From Ptiloglossa arizonensis (lineage: Eukaryota; Arthropoda; Insecta; Hymenoptera; Colletidae): a stretch of 64,000 bases of DNA. Below the pieces are notes generated by a model. The model searched no databases. It worked only from the letters and a program-made list of their open reading frames with translations, and was not told the origin of the DNA. Below are positions 37,206-49,400 of the stretch, piece by piece (positions within the stretch are counted from its first letter, which is position 1; each line of letters starts with the position of its first letter). The position numbers and the translations under genes are program-made. The stretch covers positions 2,294,001-2,358,000 of the forward strand of contig NC_135056.1 of assembly GCF_051014685.1 (NCBI RefSeq), given 5' to 3'.

Positions 37206-37283
37206 GTAGGATCCCTGTATTCACTGTTTTGTATATCGGCGATAAGCAATTAAATGAAACCCCTATAAATACAGGGATCCTAC
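37206..37283. repeat. Perfect 15-bp inverted repeat
   Basis: GTAGGATCCCTGTAT at 37206-37220 and its exact reverse complement at 37269-37283, with a 48-base spacer. It could be a small foldback or the ends of a miniature element. Confidence 0.85.
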
Positions 37284-37564
37284 GATTATATCAATAGTAA
37301 CCGCCAGAAGCCAAAACGTAAACTACGGGAGTCTAAAGTGGGAAATAGGTGGAGCGATCGAGGAACCCTCTTGCCTCTGTGCCGTATATTATCTTGTCTG
37401 GCACGATATGAAAAAACGAATATAATTTAATATGTGTAATAACCATTAATATTTAAAAAAAATAATATAAGTCCGTTTATACTCATTTCTATCTAGATAA
37501 ATTCTATATAATTACAATCCACACAAAAACAAGACATACTAAAATTAAAACAAGCAAATTCTCA

Positions 37565-37765
37565 CTACAAATTCTCCGAAGATCTACTACCGTCTGAATC
37601 GGTTGAATCATAGAAATTCGATGCAGCTGACTCTGCAATTTCAGTATCACTTCCTTGATTCAATGTTAAATTTATTATAAAACAAGTTCCAATAATTGGG
37701 GTATATAACGCAGAAAATACGGCTGTTTGGTTTGAGTTGGCGACGAGGAACGATTCGAAGTTGCG
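37565..37765 (-). other. Short open frame with acidic Ser/Asp-rich end, possible terminal exon
   Basis: The frame reads NSNQTAVFSALYTP, IIGTCFIINLTLNQG, then an acidic tail ending SDGSRSSENL and a stop at 37565-37567. There is no ATG; it is bounded upstream by a stop at 37763. It may be a relic of a coding exon or chance. No family recognised. Confidence 0.2.
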
Positions 37766-39129
37766 TCCCTATGAAACTGACCTTGGAAAATTTGTAATGT
37801 ATAAAAACATAAAAGTTATACTTGTTTTACTACTAGCATAATTTATTTTGTATAAATTGTAATTATATAGAGTGTATCTTGATGTAAATGAGAAATGATT
37901 TATATTATTTTTAACAAATACAAATTTACGAATCAGCGGTAGTACCTAAATCGTAAGCAAATTATTCTGTTTATGAATATTTGACGATTTCATTGGGAGT
38001 CTACGCTGATGCACCTTGCTACAAATTCGTTCTCACTCAGACTTGGGATCGCCGCCGTCGGTCTTCGTCACCGTCTTCAGCTAATAGTGGTCAACGCTTG
38101 TGATGATAGGGAAATTCAGCTGACTAGAATTAGAGTAGGGATGTAAATACGCTGGGCCCAGTCACAGAATAGTAGCAGAAGTACACAGTTAAATGTATTA
38201 CGAAGCAGTTCAACTTTCTGCACGGAAGAGCAAGTATTCTTTACAGTTGACTTAAAGTACCGTGGCAGGAATGCGAGAAAAGTGGAAGGGTTACACCTAT
38301 TCGTCGCGGCAGTTACAACACTTACGGGTTGACTGATGAAGAAGGTAGCGAGATAGAGAAAGATGCAACATATCAGTATTATACAGTAGTTATATCTAAT
38401 ATAGAACAGGAATTTTTGCTAGTTTATTACAATATGCTAGGAAAGCATTAGCTATATAATTACCAGTAGAAATAAGTAATATTCTTTTGGGGAATAAAAA
38501 TAATTTAATAAAAATTCAATTTAGAAATAAATAAAAATGAATTTGCATTCATTTCAAAAGAAGTTATATCCAGCATGTGGCATATAACTGTCGCCATGAT
38601 TTTTTAAGCACTTCCAATAGTTTAATGAACACATTTTTCATACAAAAATTAATCAGTTTCTGGTCAGCTATAAATTTAAATATTAGAAAATTTTTCTTGG
38701 TAAATATTATAATAGCTTGATGTACAGACAAAATGTATGCACTATTTTCTTAAAAAGATGTATACTTTCTTTAAGAAAAAACTTAATTTTCTAATTTCTA
38801 TTATTCTGTTCGCCCTGTATTTTTTATTTGCGGTAATAATAATGTTAAATTTTAATACCTTTGGAAATACTATTGTTCTCTCGGGATGATTAGAGTTAAG
38901 TCGGATTGTATTATACAAAATATTTGATTCCATTAAAGAAAATTAAATATTCTCCACCTATAGAAAAACTATTAATATTACATATTTTTTTTTATATTAA
39001 ATAATTTATGAGATACAACAGACGATTTATGCATTAAATATAAACAAACAAAACCTCAATAGTTTATAGCCTTCAAGCTTTATATTTATGTATATATTGA
39101 GATAGGGACACAATTGAAATTTATTCCTG

Positions 39130-40195
39130 CTACTATGCAGAGTGCGTGGCTAAGGTTCAGAAGTGGCTGGGCCTACTCTCTGATTGAGAATCAATTCGGA
39201 TTCTGGAAGAGACGGTTGACTCTCTCGGCCTCGCCTAGGCATTGGCGGTATTATTAGACATCGTCAATGCATTTAATACCCTACCCTGAGTAGTAATTAC
39301 ATCTGGAGTCATAAAACATGGAATCCTCGTCTATTTAAATGCAGTTGTTGAGGACAACCTCCGCAAGTGGATCGAATACTCGAGACGGTATGCTATGAAG
39401 CGGATAGAGGTGTACTTCGGGTCCGTTCTAGGTCCGTTGTGAAACCTCGGATACGACACCGTTCTATGGACCGAAGACCTGCCCAACGGTGTCAGCCTAA
39501 CGTGTTACACTAATGATAAGTTACTACTATTAGCCGTCAGGAGTTACTGGTAATGGCCGCCCGACGCGTCGATCTGGGGCTGATTCTCGACAGCCACTGG
39601 CATTTCGAAGGATATTTTCGATCACTGGTTCCATAGTTGGAGAAAATAGTCAGCGCTCTGGGGCGGTTTCTCCCCAACCCGTGGGCATGGTCTAATCAGT
39701 GGCCCTGTACAGAGTCTCTGTTTGGTGACCTCTCGACGTAACCAAATGGTGCTACGCCAGGTTCACAAACAGATGGCGCTGCATGTTGTCTGCAGCTATA
39801 AGACCATGTTCTACGAAACGATGAACCTGTCCTGTCAGGATTTCCCCCGTTGGATCTACTTATGAGCTCGCACGCGGTTTTCTACGAACGCCGCTGCGAG
39901 TCTGACCAACGTAGGGAGGTCCTAGCGGGATGGAAAGCAGCCGGCAATAAACTGATCATCTCCCCTCATCTGAAGGAGCTGTTCTCAGGAAGAAGGCCGG
40001 TCCTTCTCCTCGAAGGCAGAAATAAGATACTTGCCCGCTGACGGTGGATGGGAGAATTCTCCGGTCTCCGGGTCATTGGGCGCGGCCATGGGAGCCACGG
40101 GCAGTCGTGAGATTGGGGTTCATAGGCTTCACTGCTCCGCAAGCGGCGACTCCGCGCGGCACGGGGAGTGGTAGGGGCAACAGGAGGTTAAATCG
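39130..40195 (+). mobile_element. R1-clade LINE: reverse transcriptase motifs through C-terminus
   Basis: The best-preserved reverse transcriptase segment here. Plus frames read LLDIVNAFNTLP (motif A), ILVYLNAVVEDNLRKWIEYS, VYFGSVLGPL (motif B), GVSLTCYTNDKLLLLAV (motif C; YADD has become YTND), and LLMSSHAVFYERRCESDQRR in the C-terminal part (39850-40041; family LLAQSHAVVYERRR). The 3' UTR block with GGGGTTCATAGGCTTC follows and then sequence unlike the usual terminus, so the 3' end is truncated. Internal stops and frameshifts show it is dead. Confidence 0.85.
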
Positions 40196-41759
40196 TTTCA
40201 AATATAATTTTCCAGATCGTTACATTATTAAAATCAATGTAATAAATTCATAAGAGTGAATATATTTTCCTAAAAGCTATTGGAAAAAAAATTTTAATAA
40301 CCGAAAAATTTATTCACTGAAAACCATCAATTTTTTAGTTATTTATCGTTAGATTTGTCATTTAGAACTAATGCAGACGTGCAATTTTTTCCATTACGAC
40401 TGCAGTTTTAGTTGCTTTCAATTGAAAGAATAAAGAAAAACATACGATCAAGCGGCGAGAAGTCACACATCTGTATCGAGCCTTAGTTCATTGTGCAGCG
40501 TACTGCAACGTTATCGTTGCGTTTTATTTTTATAGAATAGACACGAAGTTCTTGTATTTCACGAAACAAAGAACTTTTAATGTCATGACACTAAATATTA
40601 TGATTTTGATCGTCCTGAAAATTAAATTGTGGCATTGGTGTCATATATTGCTGTGACATTAAATTGGCGTGAAATTTCTGAAACAGAAATGTCTTGACAT
40701 AATGATAAAAAAAAGGCATGACTTTTAGTTTCGTGTGAAAAACGCATTTTGACTAAAGCGTTCAAAACAAAAACGATAGAACGGATTTTCCTTCCTTATC
40801 TATTACTCACATAAACATAATCATCAGATAAACTCTTGCGGCTACAGTACTCTATGGCAGGTATGCTTCGTACTATATTTTCCAGTTTGATAACGTTACG
40901 CGTAACAGTAATTAATCCCGATCTGTACTTATCGTTAGAATATATACTTAGAATTAGTATTATGATATGATATTTTGTTACAAATAAAGACCTGACTTTG
41001 AGCTTAGAAATAGATTTTCAACAAAACTAGTATCGAAATGTTATGTATCGATAGATACTGATATCGAAGTTTTAAAGTATCGATATTTGATGTAAACGTT
41101 TGATATATAGGTATATCAATACTCTGATCGTCTATCTTTATTGTGTATTAAATGTGTGTAAAAAAACTCAATTTACTCCCCGCGACTTACAATCTCAAAT
41201 TCTCTATCTCTGCATTAGCGTAAACGAATGAATTCTTTACTCTGACATGTTTTGCTAGCAACTTTTAATTTTATTGTCTTTCCTTTTATTTAGCTTTTAC
41301 TTATTACCATTAATTTTACATTTACAAATAGTAATATTACTTGGTTTTACGTTTTCATATCTGAAAAAACAAAGTAACAGGCTATACACATGTATAATTT
41401 AATTTCCAATTTATAATTGTGTTATCAAATCATACTTTCACCCTTTCTAACCTCTAAATGTGCCAACACTTCTCTTAAAATTGTAATTGTTTCTTATTTT
41501 TATTAAGCATAATATAAAAAAAAAGTATTGTAATTTACTATATTTACAAATGAGGTGAATAATAAGTGCAGAGTATATATAATGTAATAATTATACGAAA
41601 TATTAATGTTTAATTATAAAAAAAAACCTCAAAAACTAATAATTTACATAATGTAACCTCACAAATAATTAAAGTTGTAACATCATAAAGTACAATAACT
41701 TTCCAATAATAAAAATACATATTAATTTCTTGGGCATTCAAATTAATAATAATTCAAAA
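40196..41759. other. AT-rich intergenic stretch upstream of the fucosyltransferase gene
   Basis: No coding signal. Around 41040-41120 the motif TATCGATA-like sequence recurs several times. The promoter of the downstream gene should lie near its right end, but no TATA box stands out. Confidence 0.4.
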
Positions 41760-44700
41760 ATGTTATATTTAAATCGAAAAATGTATTTTGTATTTGTGGC
41801 AATGATCATATTCGTTGCAAGTATAATAACTTATCAGGTATATATTATATTTTAAAATATATCACAATTTTAGTGTGTAATAACATGGATGAGTAAATGC
41901 TTGCTGGAATAAAAAGAGTAGTACTTGAGAAAAATACAATTTTGGAAAATGCCTAATAAGTTAATTATTCAAATGACTTGAATAAGTTCCTTTACAATAT
42001 ATTACACTCTCAGTGTATTAATATCACTCCAATATAAAATAGAATATTTCATTTTTGTTAAAATCAACTTGGTTTCCTATTATGAACTTAAATTTATGAT
42101 TGAATTAATGCTTATTTCTAATTTCATTTTACTAGAATACATAAAAGTTGTTAAATGAATTTTACTATTACTCTTATTATTAGTGGTAATTTTATTTCCT
42201 TTAATCAAAATTACTAATTTATATTTTTAAATATAGGTAAAAAGTATAGCAAATATTCATTATCACTATTATTTACAAATTTATTAAAAGTAAGAATTGA
42301 ATATTAAATTTTCTTGTTCCTCATTTTATTATAAATAAATGATAGAAGTGGAAATATTTTCTATATGATTGTAATACTCATAATTGAATTAAAATAAATT
42401 TGAACTATCATTGATAGTATCTAATCTTGAAGATAAAAATAATTTACAGACATATTTAATTTCCTTTGATGAAAAAATACATTACCCAGGTATCATACTA
42501 TTATTTAATTTGTATAAAATAAATGTACAAAAATTAAAAAAATATTAATAATTACTCTTTATTAATATTCTTTTCAGCAGAAGTACCTGTAATTTTATGG
42601 TGGACACCATTTGGAAGTGATGGAATACTTCGAAAATGTGAAAATCATTGGTGTTATTTTACGAGTAATCGTACTTTTCAGTATTACCATAAGATAAGTG
42701 TAATGTCGCATATTTTTTTATATCATTTAAAACCAACTAATTTGTTATTGTGAATATAGTTACAAATTAATAATACTATCAACAAGAATCAGTCAGTTGA
42801 TTAATGTAAAATTTATTATCTATAAATTGTTTATATTGTTTGAAATAAAGCGACCAAATTATTACTAAAAATGTAATAGTATTTTTTTAATTTTTAGAGT
42901 TTTCTTTTTTACGGTAGCAATTTCCAAATTAATGATTTACCAAAATGGAAATCAGACAAAGTTCCGTGGAGTTTAATTCACGAGGAATCTCCGAGAAATA
43001 ACCCCATTCTAGTACATCAAGAGACTTTAAATCTTTTTACATATTCTTCAACGTTTAGCAGATTTAGTGATGTACCTCTCACTTTGATTGATCTACCTGG
43101 AATTACAGAACTATTAAGTACATAAATAAATATAAATATGTTCAAATTACTACTAAGAACAACTTTTTCTCCTTTTTAATATGCTTTCTTTTATTATTGC
43201 ATATGATGATATCATACAAATTATAAATTGTTTAACAATGAAAAAATATTTCTGCTTTTGGCTTATTCTATTCTATATTTTTGAAATCTTTTATATCTTT
43301 TTAATAGAAATTCATTTTATATATAGTAAGCAAATCATTGTTTAATCATTGCATAGTAATATTCTATTATTTAGAAACTATTTTATTTTGATCTTTTAGG
43401 TAGAAAATATTTTGTACCAACAAAGGAAAAGACTAAATTAATGTATACACAGAATCTTGCACCCTTACTTTATATACAATCTGATTGTGATACTGCAAGT
43501 AACAGAGATATTTATATAGCAGAATTAATGAAGTACATACGAGTAGATTCATATGGAACATGTTTAAATAATGCACAATTTGATAAAAGGTGAGCTATTT
43601 CTACAGGATCAGAAAATAAAAATAATTGAATTTGTTACATTAACATATTAAATAATTGTAATATAGGTTAAAGGAAAATTACCTTGAAATATTAGACACT
43701 GATGATTTTCTCTCTTTCGTTGGCAAATATAAATTTACAATAGCTTTTGAAAATGCAGTCTGTCAGGATTATATCACGGAAAAATTGTGGCGACCACTTA
43801 TTGTTGGATCTGTACCTGTATATTATGGATCACCATCATTTAAAGTATTGAAACTTGAACCACATTTACTATTTTAATGAATTATTTTACACACACGCGC
43901 GCGCGCGCACATACACGCACACAACCAGACAACCTTTTTTCTATGCAAATTTGGTTTAGGATTTCTAGGTGGAAATTTGTTGACGTTTATCTGCTCTCAT
44001 TTTTTTACATTTTTGTAACATATTTTTCAAAACCTGTTACAATTCTAATCAAAATAGATTACATCAATTATACAATTTATCAAATTACTAACATTTTAAA
44101 TGTTGTGTAAGCAACAAATTATTGTTAATTGTTATATATTGAATTTCTTTGTCAATTCTTTTGATGCTAGTTATGTATTATCTTCAATTGTTCTTAATGT
44201 AGTTTCATAAAATATCAATAGCAACTTTAAATTAAAATTTTCAAACTTATATTCTTATTTCAAACTTATTCTCCTTTATTCAAACTTATTTATTCAACAC
44301 TTTAAAGTATGTTTATTAGCAGTACTCACTCACAGTACTCATTTAAAATTCAAATTGGAAATTACTTGACTTATAACTCAACATTTTCCATTGTTAAGGA
44401 ATCAATTAAAAATTGTTCATTTTATCATACAGCTTGTTTTAGTTACTCCATAAAAATAAAGTAATCATCGTATTAAATGTTCTTTATAAGTAAAAGCAAA
44501 ATTAGAAATCCATTCAAGAATATAAGGTGAATGTTAAAAATATTAAATTTACAGACTTATTTTACACATAAAAGATGTTTAGTGAATCAGTAATAATGAA
44601 AATAGTTGTATTTTATATTTTGTGTAATTTATTGTGTAGAAACTACAATAATGCTTCGCATGATGTTCTTTATTGAGGCTGTGCCATTTACGAGAGATTG

Positions 44701-45932
44701 TTAATGTTGTGGAAATTGACCTCCAATATTCATTTTCGGCTTGTTTGCTTTTATATACACACTTCAAGACGTGAAAACGTCTAAACGTAAAATGAGAACA
44801 AATAAAATATAATTAATTACTAGGGATAACTACGGGACATAATGCGAGGTATTACTGTATATCAAATACGTATACAGGATGTCCCGTAAAATTCACTTTA
44901 GGAACAGTCTTAACATTTGAAAACAACAATATTTATTCATATAAACGTATAACTGATTCTATGCAACTTTGTAAATAATAATTGATAAAAATTTTTCGAA
45001 TTCACAAATAATAATTGATATTGTATACACAACATTATTGTCACGAGAAATCAAAAAGTTCTTTACTTTTACAATCTAATGCTTCATTTTCAAGATATGA
45101 ACAATTTGAAACCAAACAATTACTATAATCAAAGTACTTACTTTTGCACATACTGCAAGAAAAAATAAAACAAAGTAGATAAGTAGTCAAGCAATCCATA
45201 CATAAACAACATATTTGCTAAATTACTTAGTACTAAAAAAATTAAATGATGCACATCAAAAATCTGATTTTTAAATTTAATTGCTCATATCTCGTAAACC
45301 AAGTCTCACATAAAATGTAAAGAACTGTTTTACTTCTACTAGCACTAGGAATTTGTATATTTCGGATTGTTACATAATTTTGGGCTACCGTGTTTATATA
45401 AGCTGAAACTAACGAAATATATAATAGGCCTTTAAATTTCTTTCAGGACTGGCTTCCAAGCAATGTTTCTGCTATTTCAGTACTCGATTTTAAAGACCCA
45501 AAAAGTCTAGCCAATTATATACATGATCTTTCTACAAACGACACTGAGTACGATAGATATTTATCACATAAATTATTTGATAATTATAAAATAGATAACC
45601 AAATATTAATGAAAACATTAGAACAAAATCGTAGGTGGTCTCGAAATGAATTTGGAAATTATGTAGAAGAATTCGAATGTTTTGTATGTAAAAACGTACA
45701 AAAAACTAACAAAGGAGAAATAAAAATTGTTGATATGTCACATTACAATTGTCCATTACCTAAAAATCCTATAACAACTAAAATTGATTATGACAATTGG
45801 TGGACAAAACAGTGGATTTTAGAAAAGTTTGGAGCAAAAATATTAACTCATTATTTGAAAAATAATCTTACAATAAATATGGAAAATTTTGAAAGAAATA
45901 AAATGGAATTGTATAATCAAAACCAGAATTAA
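41760..45932 (+). CDS. FUT10/FUT11: FUT10/FUT11-type fucosyltransferase
   Basis: GT10-family type II membrane enzyme of the secretory pathway using GDP-fucose; vertebrate FUT10 and FUT11 have recently been described as protein O-fucosyltransferases. Exons 41760-41837, 42450-42489, 42578-42699, 42898-43117, 43400-43589, 43667-43844, 45447-45932 give 437 residues (human about 480-490). A short N-tail and one hydrophobic anchor (about residues 8-24) precede the catalytic region. Conserved blocks in order: [85 protein letters not shown] with [16 protein letters not shown], the GDP-fucose binding motif; then DWLPSN and a Cys-containing C-terminal domain ([10 protein letters not shown]). The last intron (1.6 kb) carries simple repeats. 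Convergent with TBCD, 559 bases apart. The choice between FUT10 and FUT11 is not resolved. Confidence 0.92.
43890..43925. repeat. CA/CG-type simple repeat
   Basis: Alternating purine-pyrimidine run including six GC/CG steps, inside the last fucosyltransferase intron. Confidence 0.85.
44831..44888. repeat. Short inverted repeat beside a transposon-like end
   Basis: TACGGGACAT (44831-44840) and ATGTCCCGTA (44879-44888) are exact complements. The right half belongs to TATACAGGATGTCCCGTAAA, a typical insect mariner-type terminus. I could not find a distant partner end. Confidence 0.6.
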
Positions 45933-46491
45933 ACTACTAATGTTTGTTTAACTCAGTTATTTTATTCTTTTGTTTAAACTATCGTCACCATTCGAAAATG
46001 AACACATTTACTGGCCCCATAAATAGAAAGGAACATCACTTACACATCCAAGGAAGTGATACTATTACAGAAACATATGTGGATTAGGGGACAGTAAACA
46101 TTTTAATGAATATGTGATCTATCTTTTTATAAATCATTCGCTTGATAATATTTGAAAGTTGTGAAAGCTTTTAATTTTATTTCAATTTATACTTTTTAAT
46201 TAAAGGTTTACTAAACATTTATTATCTTATTAAAACAAAAGAAATATGAGAAAAGAAAGTACATAAAATAAATAATTTTATATGTATATACTTTGTATTG
46301 TATTTTTAGAATATTGTACCTTTTACTTTATCAGTAATTTTGCTATATGTTTATATTTATATTTTGTAAAAGAAATGTTGTATATAATAACTACACAATA
46401 AAATTGTAATAGTAGTTATAATCAAGTAAGTTTCTTATTTCAAAATTTACTTACCAATTTACTTAAAGTAAGAAAGAGTACAAAATGAAGT
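45933..46491. other. Convergent 3' UTR region of the fucosyltransferase and TBCD
   Basis: AT-rich with candidate AATAAA signals near 46270 and 46397. No other feature seen. Confidence 0.5.
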
Positions 46492-49400
46492 TCAATTGAC
46501 AACCATATTTTGCAAAATGGGAGTAGGTACTCCCATCAAATCACAAAGGTGATTTCTTATTGGTCGAAGTTCAGACACTGATCTCTCCCAATCAGTAACA
46601 TTTATTTCAGATAAAATTTTAATTAGATCTTGTTCAGGAAGATCCATTTCCTCCCCATAAAGAGTTAAAGCTTCATATGTTTTTGTTGCAGCTACTTTTC
46701 GTATACATTTGTATTTATGACAAAGAAAAATACTTAATTGACAGAATGCTCTCTTTGCAACTGGTCCACGTACCTAAACAAAAATACTTATTATAAAATT
46801 ATTATTTTTCTGTCCAAAACGTAACTATATAGAAATACCTGCAGAAGTTGACAAAAGACATTTATACTGATAATTAACAACTTAGTGTTACTTGTATTTT
46901 TTATTTCCTGTTTAAGTAACATTAAAATTCTTTCTGAAATGCCATTTTTAAAATCATCAAGAACAATTTGAATACAACCAGAACTAAGTAAGCGATCCAA
47001 AAAAGCCAGGATTGATGTAATCATTCTTTCATTTTTATGACTTTCTTCAAAAATACTTAAAATTTTATAACATAAATTTTTAAGACCTTGTTCATCTATT
47101 TCTTGTAAATAAGAAAATAAAGAAACGCTAGAATGTTTAACCTACAACAAAAATTGAACATTCTGTACTAAAAATTGAATACTCAAAGGAGAATTTAATC
47201 ATATTCTTATCAGCAATAATTACCAGAGATTCACTTAGTCCACCAACGCTAAATATAATTCCCCGTAGAAGATTCATTGTATAAGGAGGGTAAGATAACA
47301 TTTTAATAAATCGTGGAAAAGTAGTGGATTCCATTCGCCATTCTATGTTTTCTTTACATTCGTCATAAGGGAAGATGCTTTTTAATTCAGTAAGATATGG
47401 AATGTTTGGTAGCGGAGGATCATTATGAATGAGTGCGCTAAAAATAGTTCCTGCTTGTGCTCGAATTCCATCAATTCTCTCTACAGCTTGCTGTGCGATT
47501 CCTCCTATTATATTTACCATTAACTCTTCATTTAATATGGATACCAATTGCGCTTGGAATACTAAATTTGTTAACATCTAGAATTATTTAAAAAATAAAA
47601 ATTTAAATGTTGTACTAAAAATAATTAGATTATAAAAATATTATTTTTACATGTAAACCAGTCATTGCGGCCTCTCGTACCCATGCTCCTATATCTCCAC
47701 GGCTATCTACTGTATATTCTTTCAATGACAGTAAATAACAATCATACAAAGTGGGCACAAATATTTGCCACTTATCTAGAAATGAAAAAGAAATTATATG
47801 ACAGATACTTTCATTTAACAAACAAGTTTCAACTGTTTCTTCACTTAGATTGTAATATATTGTATTTTATTATATTTTCTTTCCAAATAGCATTAAATAA
47901 CATTTGAATATACACAAAATAGCCTATTTATTTTAATCATTGATACTTTTATTTTAAACAATTATTTTTTAAAAATCTAAATTCCATAAGGTAATATTGT
48001 TTTCAAGAGTAGATAAAATAATAAAAATTAATTTTTCATACATTACCTTTTTAAACAAGATTTCAAAATTGCTTATAATTTTCTTTGTAAATACTTATAA
48101 GGAATCAAACTATACATAACACAATATTTTAAGGTAATCTTGAATTGCTATATAAAACTTAAATTTGAACTTTAGAATTCTTAATCATTATATTATATTG
48201 TAATAAAATATTTGTAATGTTTGTATTAAATAAAAATAGTAATGTGGAGAGAGTCAATTAATATCACTATTGATCAGATTTTGTAAGTTTCCACTTCATA
48301 AAGGAAGAAATAGTTGAGTAAGGAAAGGCTCAAAATCTCATAAATTTTCTAAAATTCTATTCTTATTGAAAATACAATACAACATTAGAAGACAAATACA
48401 ACATAGGAAATCATGCATACAGTGTTGGTGGTTAAGAGATTATATTTCATTTTGTTTATCTTAAATACTTGAGCATTGAAGATGCATTTGTGCTTCTAAG
48501 GTCCCTATGCCAAAGCTTGAATTAAATGAATATTTTTTACATTGTCAAATATGGATATTAATGTTTTACAAATGTAAAGTTTTTTTGATCTAAAAGTACA
48601 GAATTATGTGTGAAAGTCATCTTTGATGTATTTCAAAAGTACATCTTGCACTTTTCTAACACAATTTTTATGTTCTTAGAAGCATAAAAATATTTTTAAA
48701 TCGATTTTTATTAACACTCTCAGACCTAAATTATTTTTATGGAAAAACACATTTTAAAATCTATGATTGTATTTTGACTATTAAACAGCAAATTTTAGTA
48801 TAATGCGTAAATGCACATCTGTTAACAGGATTACATTTAAACCGCAGAATGAATTTCAATAAACTATATTTCAGATTTATGTTCTCATTTCTGATTTTTT
48901 CCAAAGAAAGACTTTTCACATACACGCACGCACGCACATTTTTACACTACACTTTTTTTTATAAATAAGAATAATAAATGTTACATTGTATAATCTTTGA
49001 TGAAGTGTGTTTTGAAAAACTTAAGTCTGGATAGCTGATGTAATTCCTTTTGTTCTGGTCAGTCACTCACAGTGAAAATCGTACAGATCATATTGTGAGA
49101 AGTATAATAGCCTCAGTACATAGCAGGATAAGGAATTTATATAAAAAAAATTATTATTCTATAGACTACTTAGTAATTATTCGTACAAAAATGAAAAATG
49201 AAACATTATACATTATAGATTAGACTAACTTTTTTAGAAAACTTTGATCAATATTTTCTTATGCTGTCCGTATTGTTGCTTTTAATTGATCTTTGGTTGA
49301 TGTTTCACGCTTATTCATTTATAATTTTAATTCATGTCAAATATATTTAATTACATTTAAATCAAGCGATAGAGCTGGTATATGCATAACTTTGAGACAA

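Larger units (their letters stand above)
35441..39129. other. Intergenic stretch with several unassigned CpG-richer patches
   Basis: Mostly AT-rich. Patches at 35480-35710, 36890-37060, 37300-37400 and 37960-38360 have higher GC and look like eroded repeats or promoter-type DNA; I could not match them to a family. A 15-bp inverted repeat and a short minus-strand acidic open frame are listed separately. Confidence 0.4.
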
